Of a stretch of 64,000 nt of DNA, positions 33,953 through 42,776 are shown in pieces. Made by a program: the position numbers and the translations under genes. The notes beneath the pieces were generated by a model. The model saw nothing but the letters and a program-made list of their open reading frames with translations, was not told where the DNA came from and did not search any database. Numbering within the stretch: position 1 is the first letter of the stretch; each line of letters opens with the position of its first letter. Source of the DNA: an uncultured Clostridium sp. (GTDB taxonomy: Bacteria > Bacillota > Clostridia > Lachnospirales > Lachnospiraceae); assembly GCA_946498245.1 (NCBI GenBank), contig CAMMNN010000001.1, positions 1 through 64,000 of the forward strand, read 5' to 3'.

Positions 33953-35668
33953 GTGAAACAAGAAAACATTCCGTTAAAGCTGGAAACAAAAAAGAATTTC
34001 CAGGACTGCCTTCTGGCCTTGCTGGAGCCTCTGGGCCAGTATTTCAGCCCCGGGGACGCCCGGGTGAGACTCCGGGGAGCCGGAGCCTCTTACTGCCAGG
34101 ACGTAATGGAACTGGAAGCCTTCGCCAGACCTTTGTGGGGATTGGTTCCTTTCTGGGCCGGAGGCGGAAGAAGCCGGGAATGGGAAGAACGCTATCGCCG
34201 GGGCCTGAGAGCCGGAACGGATCCGGATCACCCGGAATACTGGGGAGACTGCGGGGACTGCGATCAGCGGTTTGTGGAAATGGCTCCCATTGCCTTTGGC
34301 CTCCTTTTGACGCCGGAGATTCTCTGGGACCCTCTCTCAGAGAAAGAGAAGGAAGCTCTGGCCTCTTGGCTTTTGCAGATTAACTCCCACACTCTTCCCA
34401 AATGCAACTGGTACTTTTTCCGGATTCTGGTCAATACGGCCCTCCGGAAAAGAGACTGCTCTTACGACCCGGATTTGCTGGAAAGGGATTTGGCAGAAAT
34501 GGAAGGCTTCTATCTGGGAAACGGCTGGTACGCAGACGGCATTTCTGACCAAAAGGACTATTATATCGCCTTTGCCATGCATTTTTACAGCCTGCTGTAC
34601 GCAGTATTTTCGGAAGATACGGATCCGGAGAGATGCGAAAGATTCCGGGACCGGGCCAAAGAGTTCGGGAAGGATTTCCTGTACTGGTTTTCAGAAGACG
34701 GAGCCGGCCTTCCCTTTGGCCGTTCTCTGACTTACCGCATGGCGCAGTCGGCCTTCTGGTCCGCCGCCTTATTTGGAAAAGGGACGGGAATAGAACTGGA
34801 AACGGCTAAAGGCCTCATTGTCCGGAACCTGCAGTACTGGCTGTCAAAGGAGATTTTCCAGAATGACGGAGTGTTAAGCGTGGGCTACGGCTACCCCAAT
34901 CTGACTATAGCGGAAAAGTACAATGCCCCCGGAAGCCCTTACTGGTGTACCAAAGCCTTTTTATTTCTGGCTCTTCCGGACAATCACCCCTTCTGGGAGG
35001 CAAAAGCGGCTCCCCTTCCCCCCTTACAGCCCCTGCGCCTAATGAAAGAGGCGGATATGTTGATCCAGCACAGAGGCTGGGAAGTGACGGCCTACGTTCC
35101 TGCTGTCTATAACTGGAATGTCCTGGGACATTTTACAGAAAAGTACGCCAAATTTGCCTATTCTTCCACCTTTGCCTTTTCTGTGGCCCATTCCGGAGAT
35201 CTGCTGTCAGAAGGGGCGCCGGACAGTATGCTGGCTTTTGAGGCGGAAGACGGGAGGATCTATGTGAGAAAACGGAGCCGGGACTACTCTGTGGAAAAAG
35301 ACAGGATCTCCTTCCACTGGCTCCCTTGCCCGGGGGTAGAGGTGTTTACGGAGATCCGGCCTGTTTCCCAGGGACACGTAAGGAGGCACCGGATCAAAAG
35401 CCAGGGAAGGTGGACAGCCTATGACTGCGGATTTGCCGTAGGTTATGGTGGAGACGGCCTGACCGTTGAGGAAGACGGAGAGAGTCTGGAAATCAGAAAC
35501 CAGGTTCATGGCTGCCGCATAAAGGTTCTGTCAGGCAGAGGCCTTCCCTGGGTTATTGACGCGGATCCCAATACCAATCTTCTGTATAAAAATACAAAGA
35601 TTCCCGCCATACGCTTCCCCATAGAACCGGGAGAAACCATGCTGGAAACCGTAATCGAAACATTTTGA
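33953..35668 (+). CDS. DUF2264 family protein, probable glycan-active enzyme
   Basis: The 571-residue soluble protein has the DUF2264 core: LRGAGASYCQDVMELEAFAR, LWGLVPFW, NTALRKRDCSYD, and the YADGISDQKDYYIAFAMHFY block at about residues 185-205, over an alpha/alpha-toroid-like first 380 residues, followed by a beta-rich C-terminus. DUF2264 proteins are commonly found in uronate-glycan utilisation clusters, but no activity is settled. The start is GTG 33953 with GGGGAGG upstream. A direct repeat AGAATACCAG occurs twice in the short gap before it. Confidence 0.85.
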   Translation: MKQENIPLKLETKKNFQDCLLALLEPLGQYFSPGDARVRLRGAGASYCQDVMELEAFARPLWGLVPFWAGGGRSREWEERYRRGLRAGTDPDHPEYWGDCGDCDQRFVEMAPIAFGLLLTPEILWDPLSEKEKEALASWLLQINSHTLPKCNWYFFRILVNTALRKRDCSYDPDLLERDLAEMEGFYLGNGWYADGISDQKDYYIAFAMHFYSLLYAVFSEDTDPERCERFRDRAKEFGKDFLYWFSEDGAGLPFGRSLTYRMAQSAFWSAALFGKGTGIELETAKGLIVRNLQYWLSKEIFQNDGVLSVGYGYPNLTIAEKYNAPGSPYWCTKAFLFLALPDNHPFWEAKAAPLPPLQPLRLMKEADMLIQHRGWEVTAYVPAVYNWNVLGHFTEKYAKFAYSSTFAFSVAHSGDLLSEGAPDSMLAFEAEDGRIYVRKRSRDYSVEKDRISFHWLPCPGVEVFTEIRPVSQGHVRRHRIKSQGRWTAYDCGFAVGYGGDGLTVEEDGESLEIRNQVHGCRIKVLSGRGLPWVIDADPNTNLLYKNTKIPAIRFPIEPGETMLETVIETF

Positions 35669-35674
35669 TAAAAA

Positions 35675-35695
35675 AGTGTGCGCTTGGCGCACACT
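35675..35695 (+). repeat. Intra-operon hairpin between DUF2264 and GH88 genes
   Basis: AGTGTGCGC-TTG-GCGCACACT forms a perfect 9-bp stem with a three-base loop directly after the DUF2264 stop. There is no T-run after it, so an mRNA-stability or processing element is more likely than a terminator. Confidence 0.75.
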
Positions 35696-35720
35696 CGCGC
35701 CAGAATCAAAGGAGGATACC

Positions 35721-36893
35721 ATGAAAAAAGAAGAGCTGCTTCAATATCCGGAAATATCCGGTAAGGAAATCAAAGAGGCCCTGGACATTGCCGCAGGGCA
35801 GACCCGGTTTGCCCTGTCCCGTTTTGGAGAGGAGTTTAAAAATATTTTCAGTACAAACAATTTTTATACCAAAGCCCCCAATGACCAGTGGACCAACGGC
35901 TTTTGGACTGGAGAGCTGTGGCTGGCCTACGAGTATACCGGAGAGGAAGCATTTTTAAAGACGGCTCTGGAACAGACAGAGAGCTTCCGCTATCGTTTGG
36001 ATCATGAGATTGCCACAGACACCCACGATCTGGGATTTCTCTATAGCCTTTCCTGCGTGGCTGCCTACAAGCTGACGGGAAATGACCGGGCCAGAGAAAC
36101 GGCGCTGATGGCGGCAGATAAGCTGCTGGAACGGTTTCAGGAGAAAGGGCAGTTTCTCCAGGCATGGGGCAAGGTGGGAGAACCAGGCAATTACAGGCTC
36201 ATTATCGACTGCCTCTTAAATCTCCCCCTGCTCTATTGGGCCAGCGAAACGTCAGGCAATGCTGTTTACCGGGAAAAAGCCATGGCCCATGCCAAAACCG
36301 CCGCCGGGGTTCTGGTTCGCCCCGATAATTCGACATACCACACCTTTTACTTTGATCCGGAAACAGGAAAGCCCGTAAAAGGAGTAACCCACCAGGGTTA
36401 TTCAGCGGATTCGGCCTGGTCCAGAGGGCAGGCGTGGGGAGTATACGGCACGGCCCTCAGCTACCGCTACACGGTTGATTCGGCATACCTGGATCTGTTC
36501 CGGAGAGTGACGGAGTATTTTCTGGAACACCTTCCCGGGGATCTCATTCCCTACTGGGACTTTATCTTTACAGACGGAAGCAGCGAGCCCAGAGATTCTT
36601 CCGCTTCCGCCATTGCCGCCTGCGGTATGCTGGAAATGGCAAAGCATCTTCCGAAGGAAGAGGGGGATTATTACACCGCCATAGCCAGACGCCTGATGAA
36701 AGCATTGTATGAAAAATGCGCTGCCAAAAGCCCCAAAGAGTCTGACGGCCAACTGCTTCACGGAGTCTACGGCCGCAAAACCCCTTACAATGACTGCATT
36801 GACCACGGAATCGACGAATGCAATCTCTGGGGAGATTATTATTACGTAGAAGCCCTGATGCGAATGGACAGACAATGGAATCCTTACTGGTAG
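35721..36893 (+). CDS. GH88-family unsaturated glucuronyl hydrolase
   Basis: Hydrates and releases 4,5-unsaturated uronic acid from lyase products. The product (390 residues) has WTNGFWTGELWLAYEYTG, DTHDLGFLYSLSCVAAYKL (catalytic-type Asp), RLIIDCLLNLPLLYWAS (second Asp), and VTHQGYSADSAWSRGQAWGVYG, which are standard GH88 blocks. It has no signal peptide, so acts inside the cell. A frame opens at 35676 but crosses the hairpin; ATG 35721 has AAAGGAGG. It fits downstream of the heparinase II/III-type lyase and the sulfatase. Confidence 0.93.
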   Translation: MKKEELLQYPEISGKEIKEALDIAAGQTRFALSRFGEEFKNIFSTNNFYTKAPNDQWTNGFWTGELWLAYEYTGEEAFLKTALEQTESFRYRLDHEIATDTHDLGFLYSLSCVAAYKLTGNDRARETALMAADKLLERFQEKGQFLQAWGKVGEPGNYRLIIDCLLNLPLLYWASETSGNAVYREKAMAHAKTAAGVLVRPDNSTYHTFYFDPETGKPVKGVTHQGYSADSAWSRGQAWGVYGTALSYRYTVDSAYLDLFRRVTEYFLEHLPGDLIPYWDFIFTDGSSEPRDSSASAIAACGMLEMAKHLPKEEGDYYTAIARRLMKALYEKCAAKSPKESDGQLLHGVYGRKTPYNDCIDHGIDECNLWGDYYYVEALMRMDRQWNPYW

Positions 36894-36904
36894 GAGGGAA
36901 GCCT

Positions 36905-38767
36905 ATGGGGGCAATGAAAACAAATTCAATGGAAAGGGCCTGCCGCTCCCTTTTGTCAGAGTGGTGCCGAAGCCTGGGCCGCCTGCAGATAAAGGACCAG
37001 GAAAACAGAGAGTTAGACGGGGCCATTTACTGCCCCGCCTGTCATCGGATCCACGGAAGGTGCTTTGAGGCCATGTACCCCTTCCTCTATATGGCCCACT
37101 GGGAGGAACCGGATCAGAAGAAAGAATGGATTGACGCTGCCGACCGCCTCTTTCAATGGGCCCAGGCCAATGTATCTCAGCCAGACGGATCCTTTCTCAA
37201 CGATACAGACAGTGAGTGGAAGGGGACTACGGTTTTTAATGCCATTCAATTGGCGGACTGCCTGTGGTTTCACGGATCCATTTTGCCGGAAGAAATGAAA
37301 AAGGCCTGGAGCAGCCGGCTGAAAAAAGCCGCTGATTTCCTCTGTGATTTTAAGGAGCTGGAAGGAAACAATATCAATTACCCGGTGTCTAACGGGTTAG
37401 CCCTGCTGGAGTGCTCCATGGTTTTACAGGAACCCTATTATGCTGAGAAGGCGAAACAATGGATCAAGTACGCCAAAACCATGTTTACGGAAAATGGGCT
37501 GGTCTTTGGGGAAGGCGTTCCAAGAGATGAGAAGAGTCCGGGAGGCTGCCTGTCGGTGGACATTGGTTACAATGTAGAAGAAACGCTGCCGTCTATGGCC
37601 CTCTACGGCTGGCTGGCCGGCGATGAAGAAATCAAAGCCTTAGCGGAAAAAAGCCTTAGGAGCCATCTGGATTTTATGCTGGAAGACGGCGGTTGGGACA
37701 ACAGTTTCGGAACCCGGAATTTTAAGTGGACCTATTGGGGAAGCAGAACCTCCGACGGCTGCGCCATTGGTTATCTTTTGTACCGGGAGGACCACCCGGA
37801 ATTTGCAGAAGGGGCCCGGAGAAATCTCCGGCTTCTGCAGAACTGTACCACAGGCGGGCTGCTGGCAGGCGGGCCCCATTATGAAAGCGCCGGACAGGAC
37901 TGCTGCGTCCATCACACTTTTACCCATGGAAAGGTGGCGGCGGGAATTTTGGACCGGAAACTGTACCAGGGTCTGGAAGAAACTGAGAAAGGCCGGGAAG
38001 CCGTCCTGCCGCGGCAGAGGAGCCAGGGAACGAAGCATTACCGGGAAATCAACACCTGGCTGGTGAGCCGGAAAGACATAACCTCTACCATTACGGCCTA
38101 CGACTGGGAATATCTTCCCGGAGGCCACGTAAGCGGAGGCACTCTGTCCCTGCTGCACCATTCAAAAGCCGGCCTCCTCTTCTGCGCCGGAATGGGAGAG
38201 TATTCCCGAAAGGAACCGGCCAATATGCAGCTTCCCAAAGGCGTCCGCCACCAATGCCTTGCCCTGAGAATCCAGGAGGAACAGGAAGGCATTTCCTACA
38301 GCAGTATCTACGAAAACCAGGCCTGTATTGAGGAAGAAGACGGCTGGATTCGAGCAAAAGGGACATTAAAGGATCAAAATCACTGTCCCCTGGAAGGGGC
38401 CGCTTACGTGCTCCGATACCGGATCCGGGAAAAGGGAATGGATTTGGAAGGAAATTTTTTGAGAGGAAAGCTGATCCTTCCCCTCATTAGCTCCGGGAAA
38501 GAAAAAATCTGCCTGCCAGGAGAAGGGGAAGAAAGGCGGCTGTCCCCGGAAGAGGCCCTCCTGATTTACAGAAATGGCTGTATCATAAAACTACAGGCAG
38601 ACTGCGGCCTTGTCCTGCCTTACGGAAAAGAGCGGATTTTTAACCTGGTTCCGGGGCTGGAGGCCATCCGGATAGAGGGAGAACCGACGGAGGGCCGGAT
38701 TTGTCTGAGGGTGGAAGTGCTGGGCGACACGGAAACGGCTGTAACGAGAATCGGATATACCGTATAA
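36905..38767 (+). CDS. Unrecognised 620-residue protein, probable toroid/beta-sandwich glycan enzyme
   Basis: I cannot assign a family. The product has no signal peptide. Residues ~1-370 look like an alpha/alpha toroid: ELDGAIYCPACHRIHGRCFE (Cys/His cluster), MYPFLYMAHW, GVPRDEKSPGGCLSVDIGYN, DGGWDNSFGTRNFKWTYWGS and GGPHYESAGQDCCVHHTFTH. The last ~230 residues are strand-rich, with TSTITAYDWEYLPGGHVSGG in the style of heparinase-like C-termini. The Tyr/His-rich ending of the toroid could form an active site. It closes the operon after GH88 (11-base gap), so a role in breaking the same glycan is the best inference. ATG 36905 with TAGGAGGG is chosen over an upstream in-frame start that lies inside GH88. 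Confidence 0.7.
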   Translation: MGAMKTNSMERACRSLLSEWCRSLGRLQIKDQENRELDGAIYCPACHRIHGRCFEAMYPFLYMAHWEEPDQKKEWIDAADRLFQWAQANVSQPDGSFLNDTDSEWKGTTVFNAIQLADCLWFHGSILPEEMKKAWSSRLKKAADFLCDFKELEGNNINYPVSNGLALLECSMVLQEPYYAEKAKQWIKYAKTMFTENGLVFGEGVPRDEKSPGGCLSVDIGYNVEETLPSMALYGWLAGDEEIKALAEKSLRSHLDFMLEDGGWDNSFGTRNFKWTYWGSRTSDGCAIGYLLYREDHPEFAEGARRNLRLLQNCTTGGLLAGGPHYESAGQDCCVHHTFTHGKVAAGILDRKLYQGLEETEKGREAVLPRQRSQGTKHYREINTWLVSRKDITSTITAYDWEYLPGGHVSGGTLSLLHHSKAGLLFCAGMGEYSRKEPANMQLPKGVRHQCLALRIQEEQEGISYSSIYENQACIEEEDGWIRAKGTLKDQNHCPLEGAAYVLRYRIREKGMDLEGNFLRGKLILPLISSGKEKICLPGEGEERRLSPEEALLIYRNGCIIKLQADCGLVLPYGKERIFNLVPGLEAIRIEGEPTEGRICLRVEVLGDTETAVTRIGYTV

Positions 38768-38855
38768 AGTGCCAATTTCTGGTTATTCTAATGGCAGAAT
38801 AAATGGATAAGGACTGCGGACGCAGTTCCTTGTCAGCCAGGAAAGAGGTGTAAAT

Positions 38856-39089
38856 GTGAACCTGAAAAGGCGGTACCGCCTGTACCATCTGACGGATCCA
38901 AAGGCGGCGGACAGTATTTTGGCCGCCGCCTGTCAGGTAAAGGGCGTAAAAGAAATTACCATATCCGAAGATTTGCAGAAAATGAATGTAGTAGCAGAAA
39001 AGGAAGAGCTTTCCCCAGCCATGGATCGGATCGTAAATATCTGCAGAAACATTTCCTGCGACTGTGAGATACAGTATCTCTTTTCTTAG
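38856..39089 (+). CDS. Small HMA-like ferredoxin-fold protein without metal cysteines
   Basis: The 77-residue product shows a beta-alpha-beta-beta-alpha-beta pattern like heavy-metal-associated domains: YRLYHLTDPKAADSILAAAC, VKGVKEITISEDLQKMNVVA, LSPAMDRIVNICRNISCDCEI. The position of the metal-binding CxxC loop is taken by TDPKAAD, so copper binding in the usual way is unlikely; three cysteines elsewhere are noted. The start is GTG 38856 after GAAAGAGG. Possibly a remnant partner of a P-type ATPase, but none is nearby. Function unknown. Confidence 0.65.
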   Translation: MNLKRRYRLYHLTDPKAADSILAAACQVKGVKEITISEDLQKMNVVAEKEELSPAMDRIVNICRNISCDCEIQYLFS

Positions 39090-39104
39090 GAATCATAGGC
39101 GGAA

Positions 39105-39139
39105 GGGGGCAATGCAGTTAAAAATATCTGATTGCCCCC
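39105..39139. terminator. Hairpin between converging genes
   Basis: GGGGGCAAT (39105-39113) pairs with ATTGCCCCC (39131-39139), nine base pairs, between the HMA-like gene and the nitroreductase. A T-run is lacking on either side, so termination efficiency is uncertain. Confidence 0.6.
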
Positions 39140-39182
39140 TATCTGTGCTCTGCTGCTGACGTTCCCGAAAAATCCAGCACAG

Positions 39183-39773
39183 CTAGATACGCCACTGGGT
39201 AATCTCTTCCAACGGCTTCCGTGGCCTTGGCCTGGGCGCTTCATCGGCGTAGCCAACAGCCATTGCCGCGGCCAGTTCTCCTCCGGCATCCAGCCAGCGG
39301 TTTAATTCATCATATGCGAAATAAGTGTCGCAGATCCAAAGGCTTCCCAGCCCCAGTTCTGTGGCGGTAAGGGTCATATTCTCTATAGCGGCCCCGATGG
39401 ACTGAGCATTACAGAGCTCAGAAACGTGTTGTTCCGGCGTCAGGGGGCTGTGTATATCAAGTCCCAGGGGATTGACGATAAAAATAACTGCCGGGGCCTG
39501 GGCCATAATCTGAAGGGTGTACCAGGCTCCATCCAGATAGGGACTGCTTTCCGGCAGGAGGGGATGCTCCTTCTCCCGCTCCAACCCTCTTTTCATGATT
39601 TCAATCATCACATCTTTTTCATTTCCCATAACAACAATAAATTTCCAGGGCTGACGGTTTTTGGAAGAAGGGGCGAGGCATCCCGCCAGCAAAATTTCCT
39701 CAATAGCCGATTTTTCAACAGGCCGATTCAAATATTTGCGGATACTTCGTCGATTAGAGATAGCAGACAGCAT
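39183..39773 (-). CDS. Nitroreductase-family flavoprotein
   Basis: The 196-residue product has the family's opening SNRRSIRKYLNRPVEKSAIEE with FMN-phosphate-binding Arg residues, the substrate/flavin loop APSSKNRQPWKFIVV, the dimer helix QSIGAAIENMTLTATELGLGSLW, and a closing AVGYADEAPRPRPRKPLEE. These enzymes reduce nitro groups, quinones or flavins using NAD(P)H. It stands alone, without a regulator beside it; AAGGAATC before the start is a weak ribosome site. Confidence 0.92.
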   Translation of the reverse strand: MLSAISNRRSIRKYLNRPVEKSAIEEILLAGCLAPSSKNRQPWKFIVVMGNEKDVMIEIMKRGLEREKEHPLLPESSPYLDGAWYTLQIMAQAPAVIFIVNPLGLDIHSPLTPEQHVSELCNAQSIGAAIENMTLTATELGLGSLWICDTYFAYDELNRWLDAGGELAAAMAVGYADEAPRPRPRKPLEEITQWRI

Positions 39774-39864
39774 AAAAATGATTCCTTTCTTTTTCTCAGT
39801 TATTTTACCATTTCCCCGACCACTAACCTCGTGGAAGACCTAAAAGATCTAAAATGAAAAGCGG

Positions 39865-41040
39865 CTAGTTGGCGGCGGCTACGGCTGCATTCCGGACTAA
39901 AAGTTCATGGGAGAGTATCATAAAAATCAGGGCCGCAAATAAGAAAACAGGCAGCAGGGCCACGGTGATCCCATTGGCGATGACTCCAAATAGAGGAGGC
40001 ATCAGGCAGGTTCCCACATAGGCACTGGCCATTTGGACGCCTATAATGGCCTGGGATTTATCCGGGCCGAAATGCTCCGGTGTGGAATGAATAATACTTG
40101 GGTAAATAGGCGCACAGCCCAGGCCAATGATAATAAAGCCAGTGAGGGAGATAGCGGGGCCTCCCGGAAGCAGCAAGGTAAAGACGCCTGCGGCAACAAG
40201 AATCTGTCCCAGCCTGATCATTTGGGTGTCGCTGAATTTCATAGCGATAAATCCGCTTAGGGCTCTTCCCACGGTAATTCCGATAAAAAATACGCTGGCA
40301 AAGCCCGCTGCCGTTTCCGCCGGGATCCGTTTATAAAGGGTCAGGTAACTGCTGGCCCAGAGAATCGTCGTCTGTTCCAGTGTACAATAGCAAAAGAAGC
40401 AGAGCATAATGGCCTTTGCCCCGGGGATTCGGAAAATCTGGCGGAGGGTTAGGGGCCTGCCGCCCCCTGTCTGGGAATCCAGGCTTTCTGAACTCCTTTT
40501 TTTCCATAAAGGAAGGCTAAAAAGCAATATGGCTGTCAAAAAAATCTGGATGGCGGCAACAAAACCGTATCCGGCGTTCCAACCGCTGCCCTGGGAGAGG
40601 GAATACCCCATGAGATAAGGTCCCAGGCAGGCGCCGACTCCCCACATACAATGGAGCCAGCTCATGTGCTTGCTTTCAAAATGTAAAGCCACATAATTAT
40701 TAAGGGCCGCGTCTACGCTTCCTGCGCCCAGCCCGTAAGGAATGGCCCAGAGGCAGAGCAGCCAGAAGGATCTGGAAATAGAAAAGCCAAAGAGGGCCGC
40801 AGCCGTTAAAGCTACGCTGAAAGCCGTTACCTTTCCAGCCCCCAGCCGGCGGGTCAGCCTGTCGCTTTGCAGGCTGGAAACAATAGTTCCTGCTGCAATG
40901 ATCATGGATATAATTCCCGCATAAGAAACCGGGACATCCAGCTCCTGATACATGGAAGGCCACGCAGAGCCCAAAAGGGAGTCCGGAAGCCCTAAACTGA
41001 TAAAAGCCAGATAAATAATGGCTAAAAGCAAATGAATCAT
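39865..41040 (-). CDS. MFS transporter
   Basis: The product (391 residues) has twelve TM segments, the opening MIHLLLAIIYLAFISLGLPD, the loop 2-3 motif SDRLTRRLGAGKVTA, and the TM5 segment HCMWGVGACLGPYLMG. The overall look is of FucP/sugar-type or multidrug MFS members; the substrate cannot be told. The frame opens further up at 41112, but ATG 41040 has GGAGG at proper spacing. It is divergent from an AraC regulator (41174), which likely controls it. Confidence 0.9.
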   Translation of the reverse strand: MIHLLLAIIYLAFISLGLPDSLLGSAWPSMYQELDVPVSYAGIISMIIAAGTIVSSLQSDRLTRRLGAGKVTAFSVALTAAALFGFSISRSFWLLCLWAIPYGLGAGSVDAALNNYVALHFESKHMSWLHCMWGVGACLGPYLMGYSLSQGSGWNAGYGFVAAIQIFLTAILLFSLPLWKKRSSESLDSQTGGGRPLTLRQIFRIPGAKAIMLCFFCYCTLEQTTILWASSYLTLYKRIPAETAAGFASVFFIGITVGRALSGFIAMKFSDTQMIRLGQILVAAGVFTLLLPGGPAISLTGFIIIGLGCAPIYPSIIHSTPEHFGPDKSQAIIGVQMASAYVGTCLMPPLFGVIANGITVALLPVFLFAALIFMILSHELLVRNAAVAAAN

Positions 41041-41070
41041 AAAAAACCTCCGCGTTATAAAATTGTCTGC

Positions 41071-41100
41071 TTGACAGCAGCTATTTTCAAATACTATGAT
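41071..41100 (+). promoter_or_regulatory. Promoter of the AraC gene
   Basis: TTGACA (41071-41076), 18-base spacer, TATGAT (41095-41100) point right. An upstream in-frame start of the AraC gene at 41096 would overlap the -10 and is therefore excluded. Binding sites for the AraC protein on the divergent MFS gene should lie in 41041-41173. Confidence 0.7.
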
Positions 41101-41173
41101 AATACTATCCATATGTGACAGTATCTATCAAAATAATGCTCAATATTATAACAATCCTGCGAGGTTTTCTGTT

Positions 41174-42055
41174 ATGATCCTAAACAGCGATTATTCTGAA
41201 ACAGTACGCTACAACTTTTCTGACTATCCTATCCATATTCAGAGGAGTCTTCTCTCTGCCTATCCCCAGTATTCCGCCCCCAGCCATTGGCATGAAGACA
41301 TTGAACTGATTGCGGTTTTGTCCGGAAGGATGCAGTATAATATTAACGGCGAAATCATTATCTTAAATCAGGGAGAAGGCGTGGTGGTAAATGCAAGGCA
41401 GATGCATTTCGGTTTCTCCGATTTTGAAGAAGAATGCGAGTTCCTCTGCGCCCTCCTCCACCCCTTGCTTCTCTGCGTTACCCCAGCTTACGAGAGGGAT
41501 TTCGTTTTGCCTCTCCTTAGGCAGCCCTCTTTTTCCTTTGTCCTGCTGCATCACGATATTTCATGGCAAAGGGACATCTGTACGCAGATCAAAGAAATGT
41601 ATGAAGTCAGGAAAGAAAAAACGGCCCAGATGAAAATACAGACGGCTTTTATGGCTATCTGGTCCCTTCTCTATGAAAATACGCCGTTGGAGAGAAAGAG
41701 CTCCGGACGCCAGGATGGGGATCTGGTGATTGTAAAAAGCATGATTGGATTTATTCAGAAAAACTATAAAAGCAGATTATCCCTTGCCGACATTGCCGCC
41801 TCCGGTGCAGTAGGCCAGAGCAAGTGCTGCAAGCTGTTTTCAAAATACCTGGGTCAGACGCCTAATGGCTATCTGACCCAATACAGATTGAGCCGAAGCA
41901 TGATCCTCCTGAAAAATACAGACAAAACCGTTACGGAAATCGCCGTGGAAACGGGGTTCGGCAGCGGAAGCTATTATGCGGAAATTTTTCGCCGGCAGAT
42001 AGGAAAAACCCCTACGGAATACAGGGACGAAAACAGTCGGAATGATGCCAGTTGA
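41174..42055 (+). CDS. AraC-family regulator with cupin sensor
   Basis: The product (293 residues) has an N-terminal cupin (PSHWHEDIELIAVLSGRMQY, then INGEIIILNQGEGVVVNARQMHFG) that binds a small ligand, and a C-terminal AraC domain: LADIAASGAVGQSKCCKLF, TPNGYLTQYRLSRSMILL, VTEIAVETGFGSGSYYAEIF, then GKTPTEYR. It is divergent from the MFS gene and is its likely regulator. ATG 41174 is chosen because an upstream in-frame start falls inside the promoter. Confidence 0.9.
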   Translation: MILNSDYSETVRYNFSDYPIHIQRSLLSAYPQYSAPSHWHEDIELIAVLSGRMQYNINGEIIILNQGEGVVVNARQMHFGFSDFEEECEFLCALLHPLLLCVTPAYERDFVLPLLRQPSFSFVLLHHDISWQRDICTQIKEMYEVRKEKTAQMKIQTAFMAIWSLLYENTPLERKSSGRQDGDLVIVKSMIGFIQKNYKSRLSLADIAASGAVGQSKCCKLFSKYLGQTPNGYLTQYRLSRSMILLKNTDKTVTEIAVETGFGSGSYYAEIFRRQIGKTPTEYRDENSRNDAS

Positions 42056-42173
42056 GGGGAAGGTGAGAGTCAATGGCGATCTCCACAAAGCGGTGCAGGA
42101 CGGTGGGGACCTCGGCGGGGGTGGCAGTGCCTTTTAATATCTGGCTTCCGTAGTTTCTCTCAGAACCTAGTAC

Positions 42174-42776
42174 TCAGGAGTTAAGCAGCATACAGTTTTC
42201 GAAGATATTTTTGACTTCTGTTTCAGACAAATACAGAGCATCCAGGTTGGTTAATCCAGTCAGTGCTTTGACTTAATAATAATTCGTACAGTCGAAAAAT
42301 ACATTGCGGAAATCTCTCGGATAGTGCTGCTCATAACAGTGGTTGAAAACTTCAATGTATTTTTTGTACGAAGCACTGATAAAGGATAATCCATCGTAAA
42401 CCTGGTCTTCCGAAATCGGGGAGCTGCCATAAAGATGGGGGAAAAATAGCCGAAACTATTTTGGATTTGGAGCAGGGATAAACCACCCTGGAAAAATGAG
42501 CTGGGCAATCATATCGTATACACGGAACTGAAAGCGCATTTGGGCAGCCAGAATGTCTATCACCTCCTTAACGTCCAGTTCTTCCAAAAGGGCATCAAGG
42601 AGGAAATGTCCGAGGTTGTATTCCGCAGGAGCGGCAAAAGCCCGGGGGCGGGTTTCCTGTGCGAAAGCCGCGGCACGCTCTTCATTTTTCTTTGCGATAA
42701 AATCTGTGTAATAAGAGATAGGATCGGGAATTTCGTCGGAAATGAGATCCTGCACATAGCCAAAAGCCATGACCAT
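42174..42776 (-). pseudogene. Decayed IS1634/IS4-type transposase
   Basis: One reading frame holds three pieces separated by in-frame stops. Piece 1 (42776-42459) is a transposase N-terminus (YVQDLISDEIPDPISYYTDF, then LGHFLLDALLEELDVKEVID). After TAG (42458-42456) piece 2 continues with FPHLYGSSPISEDQVYDGLS and FRNVFFDCTNYY, whose D is the first DDE-type acidic residue. After TAA (42275-42273) a short tail ends at 42174; its origin is unclear. The catalytic middle is missing, so an internal deletion has occurred. No inverted ends were found. Between 42056 and 42173 there is a further coding-like scrap on the same strand that I cannot identify. Confidence 0.8.

Noticed and set aside
42056-42173. 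Small gene fragment (SERNYGSQILKG-like and ATPAEVPTVLHRFVE-like) on the minus strand
   Set aside because: Reads like coding sequence but has no start or recognisable family and abuts the AraC gene end; kept only as a remark in the pseudogene entry.
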